Shown here: one piece after another, positions 44,663-53,349 of the stretch
Numbering within the stretch: position 1 is the stretch's first letter
How the letters are laid out: each line of letters opens with the position of its first letter
Assembly: GCF_014204415.1 (NCBI RefSeq)
Contig: NZ_JACHLE010000002.1
Coordinates: 186,001-250,000, forward strand
Length of the DNA: 64,000 bases
Source: Chryseobacterium defluvii
GTDB lineage: Bacteria; Bacteroidota; Bacteroidia; Flavobacteriales; Weeksellaceae
Direction of reading: 5' to 3'
The notes under the pieces: generated by a model
Databases searched by the model: none
What the model was told of the DNA's origin: nothing
The model's input: only the letters and a program-made list of their open reading frames with translations
Position numbers and translations under genes: made by a program

Positions 44663-45298
44663 ATGAAAGCACATACATACGAAACTCAGTTGACCATCAC
44701 TCCTGAAAAAGCATTAAATTTTTTAAAGGAGGGAAATCAAAGATTTGTAAATAACTTAAAGGCCAACCGGGACCTTTTGGAACAGGTAAATGCTACCCGT
44801 GAAGGACAATGGCCTTTTGCAGTAGTTTTAAGCTGTATAGACAGCCGTACCTCAGCAGAACTTGTATTTGATCAGGGATTGGGAGATATTTTCAGTATCA
44901 GAATTGCAGGAAATTTCGTCAATCAGGATATTTTAGGTTCTATGGAGTTCGGATGCAACGTTGCAGGCTCCAAGCTTGTCGTTGTTCTGGGGCATACTAA
45001 GTGCGGTGCTTTAAAAGGCGGGCTTGATGCAGCTCAAATCGAAGGAATGGGAATGGATAACCTGAACCACCTTGTGGATCATTTTGATTTAACCATCAAA
45101 GAAATCATTGAAGAAGGAGAAGAGCGCTCTTCAAAAAACAGCTCGCTTTTAGAAAGACTCAATCAACAGAATGTAAAAAATGCCATTGATGATATCCGCA
45201 AGCAAAGCTCAACACTTAGAAAGCTTGAAGAAGAAGGTAAGATAAAAATAGTGGGCGCAAATTATGACGTTGAAACAGGAGTTGTGACATGGTTGTAA
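44663..45298 (+). CDS. Beta-class carbonic anhydrase, second copy
   Basis: The 211-residue protein has Cys58 in SCIDSR, His111 and Cys114 in GHTKCGAL, and the Asp60-Arg62 dyad, so the active site is complete. Its N-terminus (TPEKALNFLKEGNQRFVNN) and the FSIRIAGNFVNQDILGSMEFG region place it in a different beta-class branch from the gene at 41895, so it was probably acquired separately instead of arising by local duplication. It lies 42 nt after the SulP gene. Confidence 0.92.
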   Translation: MKAHTYETQLTITPEKALNFLKEGNQRFVNNLKANRDLLEQVNATREGQWPFAVVLSCIDSRTSAELVFDQGLGDIFSIRIAGNFVNQDILGSMEFGCNVAGSKLVVVLGHTKCGALKGGLDAAQIEGMGMDNLNHLVDHFDLTIKEIIEEGEERSSKNSSLLERLNQQNVKNAIDDIRKQSSTLRKLEEEGKIKIVGANYDVETGVVTWL

Positions 45299-45349
45299 AA
45301 AGACCATTATAATCCGGATTGGAAATTATTAATTTATAAGTACATAAGA

Positions 45350-45380
45350 AACCGGTCATCTTCGATGGCCGGTTATTTTT
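45350..45380. terminator. Bidirectional terminator between carbonic anhydrase and pth
   Basis: A 10-bp stem with one wobble pair (45350-45359 with 45365-45374, 5-nt loop) is followed by ATTTTTATT on the plus strand and by TTTCTT on the minus strand. The genes on the two sides converge here. Confidence 0.8.
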
Positions 45381-45391
45381 ATTACTGAGTT

Positions 45392-45955
45392 TTACTTGCC
45401 GTTAAATGCAGACATCGTATTCTGAATACCCGCAAAAACAAATGATAAACATGCCTTCGCAGATTTCTCTATTCTTTCCGGCAGCTTTTCTGCTTCTTCC
45501 TCATTCCATGTTCCAAGCACATAGTCTACCTGCCTGCCTTCAGAAAATTCTGCCGAGATCCCGAAACGAAGTCTTGCATAATTGGGAGTCTGTAACACTT
45601 CCTGAATATTTTTAAGCCCATTATGCCCCGCATCCGAGCCCTTCATTTTCATCCTCAGGGTACCAAAAGGCAGTGCCAGATCATCTGTAACGACCATCAC
45701 ATTTTCCAATGGTATGCTTTCTTTCTGCATCCAGTATTTCACGGCATTCCCGGAAAGATTCATATAGGTATCAGGCTTTAAGACCAGCACCTTTCTTCCC
45801 TTATATTTCCCCTCTGCCATCCATCCGAAATTGGTGGTGTTAAATGGAACGTCAAGGGTTTGGGCAATTTTCTCAGCAACCTTAAAACCCACATTATGCC
45901 GTGTATTTTCGTATTCAGCTCCTTTGTTTCCTAAACCTACGATCAAATATTTCAT
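45392..45955 (-). CDS. pth: Peptidyl-tRNA hydrolase
   Basis: The 187-residue protein has the Pth landmarks: VGLGN with Asn10, the catalytic His20 in TRHNVGF, and MKGSDAGHNGLKNI. It releases tRNA from peptidyl-tRNA that has fallen off the ribosome. Length and motifs are standard. It is transcribed alone, convergent with the carbonic anhydrase operon, from a promoter-like site 14 nt upstream of its ATG. Confidence 0.96.
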   Translation of the reverse strand: MKYLIVGLGNKGAEYENTRHNVGFKVAEKIAQTLDVPFNTTNFGWMAEGKYKGRKVLVLKPDTYMNLSGNAVKYWMQKESIPLENVMVVTDDLALPFGTLRMKMKGSDAGHNGLKNIQEVLQTPNYARLRFGISAEFSEGRQVDYVLGTWNEEEAEKLPERIEKSAKACLSFVFAGIQNTMSAFNGK

Positions 45956-45968
45956 TGGAAATTTTTTG

Positions 45969-46000
45969 CAAAATTAAGGCATTCAAAATAAAAAACTCAA
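45969..46000 (-). promoter_or_regulatory. Promoter for pth
   Basis: On the minus strand, TTG (46000-45998), a 21-nt spacer and TAATTTTG (45976-45969) fit the Bacteroidota consensus. The -33 element lies within the terminator stem of the upstream lipoprotein gene, so the two signals share DNA. Confidence 0.6.
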
Positions 46001-46021
46001 TCCCCGGAAGAATTGAGTTTA
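45985..46021 (-). terminator. Terminator of the lipoprotein gene at 46044
   Basis: On the minus strand, an 9-bp stem (AAACTCAAT pairing with ATTGAGTTT, 10-nt loop, 45993-46020) is followed by TTTTTTATTTT. It lies just downstream of the lipoprotein stop codon. Confidence 0.82.
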
Positions 46022-46043
46022 AATCGTATTAAAAATTTATTCT

Positions 46044-46988
46044 TTATAAAGGTTTATAGACATAATACACTCCGAATCCTTTTGTCATATACGTCTGAGG
46101 GTCATAATTATAATTTGTGGTAAAGATCGCCGGAGACGGGATAGGCAACATAAGGTCGGTTATTGTAAATCTCTTAGGGTTATTAGGAGATAATATCAGG
46201 CTTCGGTAGTCATTTTCCTCGGTTGATAAAAGTACAGATACCTTATAGGCAAACGGGAGCAGGGAATAAGGACTGATGCTGGTATCATAATTGAAATACT
46301 CATAAGAATACTTTGTGGTCACGGTAGGAGTAATCTGCCCGCCACTCATTGGTCCGTAACTTCTTACCACTTTTGATATATTGTCTCCCAGATAGTCGTA
46401 ATTAGTAATAGAATATTTAGTATATTCAAACGGAACTCCAACCACTTCATCTCCGGTTCTCATCGTGATCGTTGTCATTTTACTGGTCGCAGCGCTGTAT
46501 GTAAGATTATACAATGTTTTTGATTTTCTCAAAAGTGTCCACGGGCTAGGAGGTGTTGTTGGAGGTACACCCGGCGTTCTGTTATAAACAATCCGGTTCT
46601 CCGAAATGGATTCCAGCCTTCCGCTGTTATTATAATTAAATTGCTGTGTATAAGAGATACTATCACCTTCAAGAGTTCCGTCATTATCGAGATCTAAAAA
46701 CCCTTTAAAATCAATTTTACTTACCTTATCACCACTATACTGTACATCTGTAACTGAATTCACCGAATTACCAGGTGTAAGCACTTTAGACAAAAGTAAT
46801 CCGTTATAGTGATATTCTGCTATCGTATCTGCATCAGTAACTTCTCTATATAATGCTCTTTGGCCGATCAGACCTCCGTTGGTATTCAGATCAATTAATG
46901 GATTTCCGTCTTCATCCATCATGTCTTTACAGGAATAAACAGAGGAAAACCCTGCTAATAATAAAATAAAGTAGAAAAGTCGTTTCAT
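46044..46988 (-). CDS. Putative lipoprotein of unknown function
   Basis: The 314-residue protein has a lipoprotein signal peptide with lipidation Cys20 in SSVYSC, followed by an acidic stretch (KDMMDEDG) that may act as a surface-export signal. The mature part is beta-rich, with repeated patterns such as YHYNGLLLSKV, VQYSGDKVSKIDF and YNNSGRLESI, which recall the YD/RHS-like beta repeats in Bacteroidota lipoproteins. No catalytic motif is seen. A TATATTTG box at 47014-47021 (minus strand) may be its -7 element. Confidence 0.72.
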   Translation of the reverse strand: MKRLFYFILLLAGFSSVYSCKDMMDEDGNPLIDLNTNGGLIGQRALYREVTDADTIAEYHYNGLLLSKVLTPGNSVNSVTDVQYSGDKVSKIDFKGFLDLDNDGTLEGDSISYTQQFNYNNSGRLESISENRIVYNRTPGVPPTTPPSPWTLLRKSKTLYNLTYSAATSKMTTITMRTGDEVVGVPFEYTKYSITNYDYLGDNISKVVRSYGPMSGGQITPTVTTKYSYEYFNYDTSISPYSLLPFAYKVSVLLSTEENDYRSLILSPNNPKRFTITDLMLPIPSPAIFTTNYNYDPQTYMTKGFGVYYVYKPL

Positions 46989-47013
46989 TTCCGGGTGATT
47001 GTTTATTTTTCCA

Positions 47014-47021
47014 CAAATATA
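47014..47021 (-). promoter_or_regulatory. Possible -7 element for the lipoprotein gene
   Basis: TATATTTG on the minus strand matches TAnnTTTG, 26 nt upstream of the ATG at 46988. A -33 TTG at proper spacing was not found. Confidence 0.4.
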
Positions 47022-47231
47022 ATTTTTTTTTGAATAAAAAGCATATTTTTATTTATATTCTGGAAAAACCAATAATTGTTTTTGTATCTTATATCGTTTA
47101 TGTCTATATCCTATTCAAGGCTTTCAAATTCAAGCTCAATAATTTTGAAAATCAACTATATACACTGACACCAACACTCTGAAAACCGGTTGTAATAGAA
47201 AATCCGCTTAAAATAAATGCCCTGATTTCCA

Positions 47232-50200
47232 TTATTCATTTCCAAGAATAGATCTTAATAAAACATTCACCTCATCCACATTTTTTATTTTATCTCTTCT
47301 CATCATAAGCTGACTGCCTTCTTTGCCTGTCTTCTCTTTCAGCTGCGCTTCGGCCGGGTTTTGGGTGAGATAACTGATAATATGCCTGAATTTATCCGTC
47401 TGGTAAAACTTATCCTGCGGGTTCCCCGGAAAATATCCCAGAAAAATACCATTCTTCATAACAATTTTTTCAAATCCGATCTCGGCGGCCAACCATTTTA
47501 AAGAAACACTTTTTAAAAGATTAACAGCCTCTTTCGGCAGACTTCCGAAGCGGTCGGTCAGTTCAGACTCGAACTTCTGCAGGTCTTTTTCATTGTCAAT
47601 TTCTGCTATTTTCTGATAAAGCAACAGTCTTTCCTCTGTATTGGAGATATAAGAATCCGGAAGCATGAGCTCAAGATCCGTATCAATATTCACTTCTTTT
47701 ACAGATTTAAAGAGCTTTTGCCGGTCTTCCTCATTATCAAACAAATTTCCGAAAGTTTCATCGTCTTTCAGTTCTTCCAAAGCTTCCTGCATCAGTTTCT
47801 GATAGGTCTCAAACCCCATTTCATTAATAAATCCGCTTTGCTCGGCACCCAGCAAGTCCCCTGCTCCACGAATTTCCAGGTCCTTCATGGCAATCTGGAA
47901 ACCACTTCCAAGGTCTGAAAACTGTTCAATCGCTTCCAGTCTTTTCCTCGCATCAGAAGTGATCATATCAAAAGGCGGGGTGATCAGGTAGCAGAACGCC
48001 TTCCTGTTGCTTCGCCCTACCCTTCCTCTCATCTGGTGCAGGTCTGCCATTCCGAATTTCTGGGCATCATTAATGAAAATAGTATTGGCATTCGGGACAT
48101 CTACCCCACTCTCCACAATGGTGGTGGAAACCAGTACATCGTACTTCCCTTCCATAAAATCCAGCACATTCTTTTCCAGCTGCTTACCATCCATTTGTCC
48201 GTGTCCGGTAATCACCCTTGCATCCGGAACCAGTCTCTGAATAAGCCCTGCAATGTCCTTAAGGTTCTCAATCCTGTTATTGATAAAATAGACCTGACCG
48301 TCTCTTTGTAATTCATAAGAAACTGCATCACGGATAGTCTCCTCATTAAAACCTACAAGCTGTGTGTCTACAGGCTGTCTGTTGGGCGGAGGTGTTTTAA
48401 TAACAGAAAGATCCCTCGCAGCCATTAAAGAGAACTGAAGTGTTCTGGGAATGGGTGTTGCCGTTAAAGTAAGGGTATCCACATTGCTTTTAAGCGTTTT
48501 CAGCTTATCTTTTACCGAAACCCCGAACTTATGTTCCTCATCAATGACCAGCAGTCCCAGGTCTTTAAATTTGACCCCGCTTCCTACCAGTTGATGGGTT
48601 CCTATTATAATATCTACCTTTCCGTTCTTTAGACCTTCCAGTGTTTCAGACTTTTGTTTGGCTGTCCTGAATCTGTTCAGATAGGACACCTGTACCGGAA
48701 ACTCTTTCAACCGCTCTTTAAAGCTTCTGAAATGCTGAAAAGCCAGGATCGTAGTAGGCACCAGGACAGCCACCTGCTTACCATCCGTAGCCGCCTTAAA
48801 TGCAGCCCGAATCGCCACTTCCGTCTTCCCGAAACCTACATCCCCGCAAACAAGCCTGTCCATGACAGTAATGGCTTCCATATCTTTTTTAACATCAATG
48901 GTGGCCTTTTCCTGATCCGGGGTATCTTCATAAATAAAGCTGGCTTCCAGCTCATTCTGCAAATAGGAATCCTGAGAAAACGCAAAACCTTTAGCCGTTT
49001 TTCTTTGGGCATATAGCTTAATAAGATCGAAAGCGATCTGCTTTACTTTGGTTTTTGTCTTTTGTTTTAATGATTTCCAGGCAGGTGATCCCAGCTTACT
49101 GAGAACAATTTCCCTGCCTTCCGGTCCGTTATACTTTGAAATTTTATGAAGTGAATGGATGCTGACATACAGCAGGTCTCCGTTTTTGTAGGTCAGCTTA
49201 AAGCATTCCTGGATCTTGCCGTCATTGTTCACCTTCACCAGCCCCATGAATTTTCCGATCCCATGATCAATGTGGGCTATATAATCTCCCACTTTTAAAG
49301 ACATCATGTCTTTCAGTGTAAGCTGTTCGGATTTGGCAAAAGTATTTTTGGCCTTATATCTTTGATAACGGTCAAAGATCTGATGGTCCGTATATACTGA
49401 GATCTTATGATCTTGATCTACAAAACCTTCATGCAGTTCAGATTTAAAGCTTTTGAAAAGAACCTCATGTTCCAGTTCCTCAAAAATGGATTCCAGCCTT
49501 TCTTTTTGCTTTTCTGTGGAAAAAGAGATCCATGTATCAAAACCCTCCTCCTGCTTGTCTTCCAGATCCTGAATAAGCAGTTCAAAATTTTTATGAAACG
49601 AAGGCTGTGCAGCCTGATCAATTTTAACCTCAACAGTTTTTATTTCTTCGATCCCGACACTGCCAAAGTCAATTGTTTTAAATTTTTTATAATCAAATAA
49701 AAACTCCTGATCGGAAATAAACAGCTCCTGCGGTGTCCTGTGAGAAATATCCTTATTTAAAGTTTCATATTTCTCCAAAGATTTTTCATAAAAAGTCCTG
49801 ATCTTCTGAACTCCTATGATCCCGTTTTTAGAAACTATAAAGCTCTCCTGCGGTAAAAGCTGAAGCAAAGACACCTTAGTTCCGGACACCGAAAAATTCA
49901 TATTCGAAACCAGCTGCAATTCTGTTACCTTATCTACCGAAAGCTGTGTTTCTATATCAAAAGTTTTTATACTTTCTACTTCATTCCCGAAAAAAGTGAT
50001 CCGGTAAGGCTTTTCGTAGGAAAAGGAAAATACATCTACTATTCCTCCTCTTACGGAGAACTCTCCCGGCTCCGAAACAAAATCCGTCTGCTGAAAGTGA
50101 TAATGATTCAGCAGTTCATCCATAAAATCAAAATCCAGCTGATCGCCTACCTTTATATGATGCGATATAGCTTTAAAATCTTCTTTCTTTAAAACCTTTT

Positions 50201-50597
50201 CGGATAAAGCGCCGGTATAGGCGACAATTACTTTGGGAGATTTTCCGGAATTTATTTTATTGAGCACTTCGGTTCTAAGGACCAGATTGGCATTCTGTGT
50301 TTTTTCAATCTGGTAAGGTTCAAGATGAGTGGCAGGAAAATACAGCACTTTATCTTTTCCCAGCAGATCCTCCATTTCCGTATTGCAATACAGCGCATCT
50401 TCCTTATCATCTACCAGATAAAGGATATTTTTCTTTTGGGCCAGGAAAAGCTCAGCTGCAAAAATAGAAACGGAAGATCCTGCACTTCCTCGTACGGAAA
50501 CATGCTGACTGCTTTCCAGCTGTGTAAAAATCTCTTTCCCGAATTCTTTTTGAAGCAACTCCGGAAGGAATTTTTCGTTAATGGTTTTTAACTGCAT
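47232..50597 (-). CDS. mfd: Transcription-repair coupling factor Mfd
   Basis: The 1121-residue protein has the Mfd layout: UvrB-like N-terminal modules, a CarD-type RNA polymerase interaction domain (MSLKVGDYIAHIDHGIGKFMG), a RecG-like translocase with Walker A GDVGFGKTE and a DEEHKFGV box, and a C-terminal TRCF domain. It displaces stalled RNA polymerase and recruits UvrA. The open frame extends to 50663, but ATG 50597 (MQLKTINEKFLPELL) is the expected start. A TACCTTTG box lies at 50661-50668 on the minus strand. Confidence 0.96.
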   Translation of the reverse strand: MQLKTINEKFLPELLQKEFGKEIFTQLESSQHVSVRGSAGSSVSIFAAELFLAQKKNILYLVDDKEDALYCNTEMEDLLGKDKVLYFPATHLEPYQIEKTQNANLVLRTEVLNKINSGKSPKVIVAYTGALSEKVLKKEDFKAISHHIKVGDQLDFDFMDELLNHYHFQQTDFVSEPGEFSVRGGIVDVFSFSYEKPYRITFFGNEVESIKTFDIETQLSVDKVTELQLVSNMNFSVSGTKVSLLQLLPQESFIVSKNGIIGVQKIRTFYEKSLEKYETLNKDISHRTPQELFISDQEFLFDYKKFKTIDFGSVGIEEIKTVEVKIDQAAQPSFHKNFELLIQDLEDKQEEGFDTWISFSTEKQKERLESIFEELEHEVLFKSFKSELHEGFVDQDHKISVYTDHQIFDRYQRYKAKNTFAKSEQLTLKDMMSLKVGDYIAHIDHGIGKFMGLVKVNNDGKIQECFKLTYKNGDLLYVSIHSLHKISKYNGPEGREIVLSKLGSPAWKSLKQKTKTKVKQIAFDLIKLYAQRKTAKGFAFSQDSYLQNELEASFIYEDTPDQEKATIDVKKDMEAITVMDRLVCGDVGFGKTEVAIRAAFKAATDGKQVAVLVPTTILAFQHFRSFKERLKEFPVQVSYLNRFRTAKQKSETLEGLKNGKVDIIIGTHQLVGSGVKFKDLGLLVIDEEHKFGVSVKDKLKTLKSNVDTLTLTATPIPRTLQFSLMAARDLSVIKTPPPNRQPVDTQLVGFNEETIRDAVSYELQRDGQVYFINNRIENLKDIAGLIQRLVPDARVITGHGQMDGKQLEKNVLDFMEGKYDVLVSTTIVESGVDVPNANTIFINDAQKFGMADLHQMRGRVGRSNRKAFCYLITPPFDMITSDARKRLEAIEQFSDLGSGFQIAMKDLEIRGAGDLLGAEQSGFINEMGFETYQKLMQEALEELKDDETFGNLFDNEEDRQKLFKSVKEVNIDTDLELMLPDSYISNTEERLLLYQKIAEIDNEKDLQKFESELTDRFGSLPKEAVNLLKSVSLKWLAAEIGFEKIVMKNGIFLGYFPGNPQDKFYQTDKFRHIISYLTQNPAEAQLKEKTGKEGSQLMMRRDKIKNVDEVNVLLRSILGNE

Positions 50598-50660
50598 ACA
50601 ATAGTGGTCATATGAACGACAAAAGCGATTCCGGGAGTTTTCCGGAACCGTTTTGACAGG

Positions 50661-50668
50661 CAAAGGTA
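50661..50668 (-). promoter_or_regulatory. Possible -7 element for mfd
   Basis: TACCTTTG on the minus strand matches TAnnTTTG and lies 64 nt upstream of the preferred mfd ATG. It supports that start over the longer frame, which would begin at about this element. No -33 TTG at proper spacing. Confidence 0.4.
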
Positions 50669-50850
50669 GTGATATTTTTTCTTTGAAATAAACCCATTGA
50701 AATTATTCAAAATTTAAAATAAATTAACAAAAATCAAATAAATCATAATTATTTGCCAAAATTTTTAATTTAAAGTTAAAACAAATCAATTATCCCCACA
50801 TGGCATAATGTTTGAAAAATCCACCTTACCAACTTTAAAAAAATAATATT

Positions 50851-51243
50851 ATGAGAAAAGCAATTAGAATTTTAGGAATTTTTGTACTGGTCTTTTTCAC
50901 AGTGATCAGTTTTTCTTCATGCAGCGATGATGATGACCCAACCAACAATGACTTCTTTGCAGGAACCTACCGCGGCAGTGTTTCTTATGATGATTCAGAC
51001 ACTGATATCAGCACCAATGACGGAAGCGTATTTGTCACTAAAATCGCAAGCGGCACAAAATATAACTTCGCCTTCTCCAACAGCATTCCCGATCTTAACG
51101 GAATCGAATTTGAGCAGCAGGGAGACCACACTCTGGTCATGATAGGATCAACAGGCACTTCATATATCAGGATAGATAATAATGAACTAAAGATCTTCTA
51201 CACCAAAGACGGAAGAACCTGGACCGCCAACTGTACACGATAA
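50851..51243 (+). CDS. Small putative lipoprotein
   Basis: The 130-residue protein has a lipoprotein signal with Cys24 in FSSC, followed by SDDDDPTNND, an acidic stretch typical of surface-exposed Bacteroidota lipoproteins. The mature domain (about 95 residues) is predicted to be beta-rich and ends in GRTWTANCTR. I do not recognise a family beyond short lipocalin-like or DUF-type lipoproteins. It is a single gene followed by a terminator at 51266-51297. Confidence 0.72.
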   Translation: MRKAIRILGIFVLVFFTVISFSSCSDDDDPTNNDFFAGTYRGSVSYDDSDTDISTNDGSVFVTKIASGTKYNFAFSNSIPDLNGIEFEQQGDHTLVMIGSTGTSYIRIDNNELKIFYTKDGRTWTANCTR

Positions 51244-51265
51244 ATCCATTTAATATAATAAACAG

Positions 51266-51297
51266 CCTGTTTCCGTATTGTAGGAGACAGGTTTTTT
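51266..51297 (+). terminator. Intrinsic terminator after the small lipoprotein gene
   Basis: A 9-bp stem with one wobble pair (51266-51274 with 51283-51291, 8-nt loop) precedes TTTTTT. Confidence 0.82.
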
Positions 51298-51418
51298 ATG
51301 GCATTATAAACGACTTTAATATTTTTTTAAGCAGTAATAAACTTTAGTTAAGTTTCCAAAAACCCAATTCTCAAATCGGTTTTTTGCATACCTTTATTCA
51401 ACAAAAAAAGCATTCCTT

Positions 51419-51664
51419 ATGAGAAAATTTTTAACCGCAATGTCATTGATCTTGGGATTAGGACTTGCAACTGCCCAGCAAACAGCTCCCGCCACAGGAA
51501 GCAGCACCCACCAGACTACAAAAACACTGAAAGCGTCTCAGTCCAAGTCTGTAAAACCGGCAGCCAAACTGAAGAAAGACGGCACACCTGACAAAAGATA
51601 TAAGGAAAACAAAAAGCTTAAAAAAGACGGCACCCCCGACAAAAGGTATAAAGAGAACAAATAA
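51419..51664 (+). CDS. Small secreted basic protein with perfect 16-residue tandem repeat
   Basis: The 81-residue protein has a signal peptide (about 1-19, ending ATA before QQTAP), a Thr/Ser/Lys-rich linker and two exact copies of KLKKDGTPDKRYKENK (residues 50-65 and 66-81). The mature protein is strongly basic. The motif resembles what I recall of the PBCV-specific basic adaptor domain (consensus like KDGxPDMRYKxNK), known from chlorella viruses and also present in Bacteroidota proteins. The function is unknown; nucleic-acid or surface-glycan binding are possibilities. It stands alone with its own terminator. Confidence 0.75.
   Translation: MRKFLTAMSLILGLGLATAQQTAPATGSSTHQTTKTLKASQSKSVKPAAKLKKDGTPDKRYKENKKLKKDGTPDKRYKENK
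51566..51661 (+). repeat. 48-bp tandem repeat, two copies
   Basis: Units 51566-51613 and 51614-51661 encode identical 16-residue peptides but differ at several synonymous bases. The protein sequence is thus conserved while the DNA has drifted, so the duplication is not recent. Confidence 0.9.
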
Positions 51665-51702
51665 ACTCATTATATAGTTGTTATTTTCATAATCAAATTT
51701 CG

Positions 51703-51731
51703 AAACCGGTGAGATATTTCACCGGTTTTTT
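51703..51731 (+). terminator. Intrinsic terminator after the repeat peptide gene
   Basis: A perfect 10-bp stem (51703-51712 with 51719-51728, loop GATATT) is followed by a short T-run. It is symmetrical enough to work in either direction. Confidence 0.83.
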
Positions 51732-51768
51732 ATAGCCTAAGGATGACATCAGTTTCTCCAGTTATTTA

Positions 51769-51776
51769 TAAATTTG
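51769..51776 (+). promoter_or_regulatory. -7 element directly before the GH3-family gene
   Basis: TAAATTTG matches TAnnTTTG and ends only 4 nt before the ATG at 51781, so the transcript would begin at or near the start codon (leaderless). No -33 TTG at standard spacing. Confidence 0.4.
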
Positions 51777-51780
51777 AGCC

Positions 51781-53280
51781 ATGTTAAACTTTCTCAAGAA
51801 AAAAATAGCACTCACCTGGGCCAAAAAGCACGTTCAAAAAGCAGAGGAATTTAAGCAAAATCCACAAAAAAAGCAGGAGGAGCTTCTTTTATCTCTTGTG
51901 GAAACCGCCAAGAAAACCCTCTATGGACGGGAACATGATTTTGAAAACATACATTCCGTAAAAGATTTTCAGGAAAGGGTTCCAGTTTCCGATTATGAGG
52001 ACATGAAGCCTTATATCGAACGGGTAAAAAAAGGGCAAGCCAACATTCTCTGGACAGACACTCCTGAATATTTTGCTAAAACTTCAGGCACTACTTCGGG
52101 CTCCAAATACATTCCGATCTCCAAAGAAGGCATGCCTTATCAGATTGCCGGGGCCCAAAGTGCATTATTTCATTATATCGCCCGGAAAAACAATGCCGAT
52201 TTCGTTGCGGGAAAAATGATATTCCTGCAGGGAAGCCCTGAACTGGAAGAGATTTACGGCATAAAAACAGGCCGGCTTTCCGGTATTGTAGCCCATCATA
52301 TCCCCAATTATTTACAAAAAAACCGTTTACCCAGCTGGGAAACCAACATCATGGAAGACTGGGAAGCCAAATTGGATAAGATTGTAGAGGAAACGGAAAA
52401 GGAAAATATGTCCCTAATCTCCGGGATACCGCCCTGGCTGATCATGTATTTTGAAAAATTGACGGAGAAACACGGAAAAAAAATCAAACAAATTTTTCCC
52501 AATCTCCAGCTTATTGTTACCGGTGGTGTCAATTACGAACCTTATCGCGATAAGATGGAAGACCTGCTGGGCGGAAAAGTGGATATTATCCAGACCTTTC
52601 CTGCATCGGAAGGTTTTTTCGCATTTCAGGACGATTATACGAAAGAAGGGCTCTTGCTTTTAACCAATCACGGGATCTTCTACGAATTCATCCCTCTGGA
52701 AGAGTATGGAAAGACCAATGCCAGAAGGCTGACTTTACAGGAGATTGAACTTAACAAGGATTACGCTCTGATTTTAACAACAAATTCCGGATTGTGGGGG
52801 TATTCCATTGGTGATGTGGTACGGTTTATTGACAAAAATCCGCACAGGATATTGGTAAGCGGAAGAACCAAACATTTCACTTCTGCTTTTGGAGAACATG
52901 TGATTGCATTTGAAGCGGAAGAAGCAATTAAAGCCACTCTGGAAAAGTATCCTGCACAGATCACCGAGTTCCACCTTGCTCCACAGGTAAATCCACATAC
53001 GGGACTACCTTATCATGAATGGTTTATTGAATTCGAAAAGGAACCACAAAACACGGAGACATTCCAGAATGAGCTTGATGAACAGCTCAGAAAGCGTAAT
53101 ACGTATTATGATGACCTGATCTCGGGAAACATTCTTCAGCCGCTTCATATCAGCAGACTGAAAAAGAACGCCTTTCATGAATATGCCAAATCGCAGGGCA
53201 AGCTTGGCGGCCAGAATAAAACACCAAGGCTGGCCAATGACAGAAAAATTGCAGATTTATTGGAATTATATAAACTTTAG
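51781..53280 (+). CDS. GH3 auxin-responsive promoter family protein
   Basis: The 499-residue protein belongs to the GH3 branch of the ANL adenylating superfamily. The ATP-binding motif TSGTTSGSKYIP (101-112), FPASEGFF and GYSIGDVVRF are visible. In plants these enzymes conjugate amino acids to jasmonate or auxin through an acyl-adenylate. The substrate in Bacteroidota is unknown, although the gene is widespread in the phylum. Length is slightly below the plant enzymes (about 580-600). It is transcribed alone, with a terminator upstream. Confidence 0.85.
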   Translation: MLNFLKKKIALTWAKKHVQKAEEFKQNPQKKQEELLLSLVETAKKTLYGREHDFENIHSVKDFQERVPVSDYEDMKPYIERVKKGQANILWTDTPEYFAKTSGTTSGSKYIPISKEGMPYQIAGAQSALFHYIARKNNADFVAGKMIFLQGSPELEEIYGIKTGRLSGIVAHHIPNYLQKNRLPSWETNIMEDWEAKLDKIVEETEKENMSLISGIPPWLIMYFEKLTEKHGKKIKQIFPNLQLIVTGGVNYEPYRDKMEDLLGGKVDIIQTFPASEGFFAFQDDYTKEGLLLLTNHGIFYEFIPLEEYGKTNARRLTLQEIELNKDYALILTTNSGLWGYSIGDVVRFIDKNPHRILVSGRTKHFTSAFGEHVIAFEAEEAIKATLEKYPAQITEFHLAPQVNPHTGLPYHEWFIEFEKEPQNTETFQNELDEQLRKRNTYYDDLISGNILQPLHISRLKKNAFHEYAKSQGKLGGQNKTPRLANDRKIADLLELYKL

Positions 53281-53323
53281 ACACATTTTTTCGATTCCGG
53301 AAACGTATATTGGAAAAAAATTA

Positions 53324-53331
53324 TAAATTTG
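53324..53331 (+). promoter_or_regulatory. Possible -7 element before the small lipoprotein gene
   Basis: TAAATTTG matches TAnnTTTG and lies 18 nt before the ATG at 53350. The nearest TTG is only 11 nt upstream, too close for a -33 element. Confidence 0.38.
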
Positions 53332-53349
53332 GAAAACTAAAAAATAATA

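Noticed and set aside
51566..51661. 48-bp tandem repeat considered as a CRISPR-like array
   Set aside because: There are only two units without spacers, they are in frame and they encode identical peptides; it is a coding repeat.
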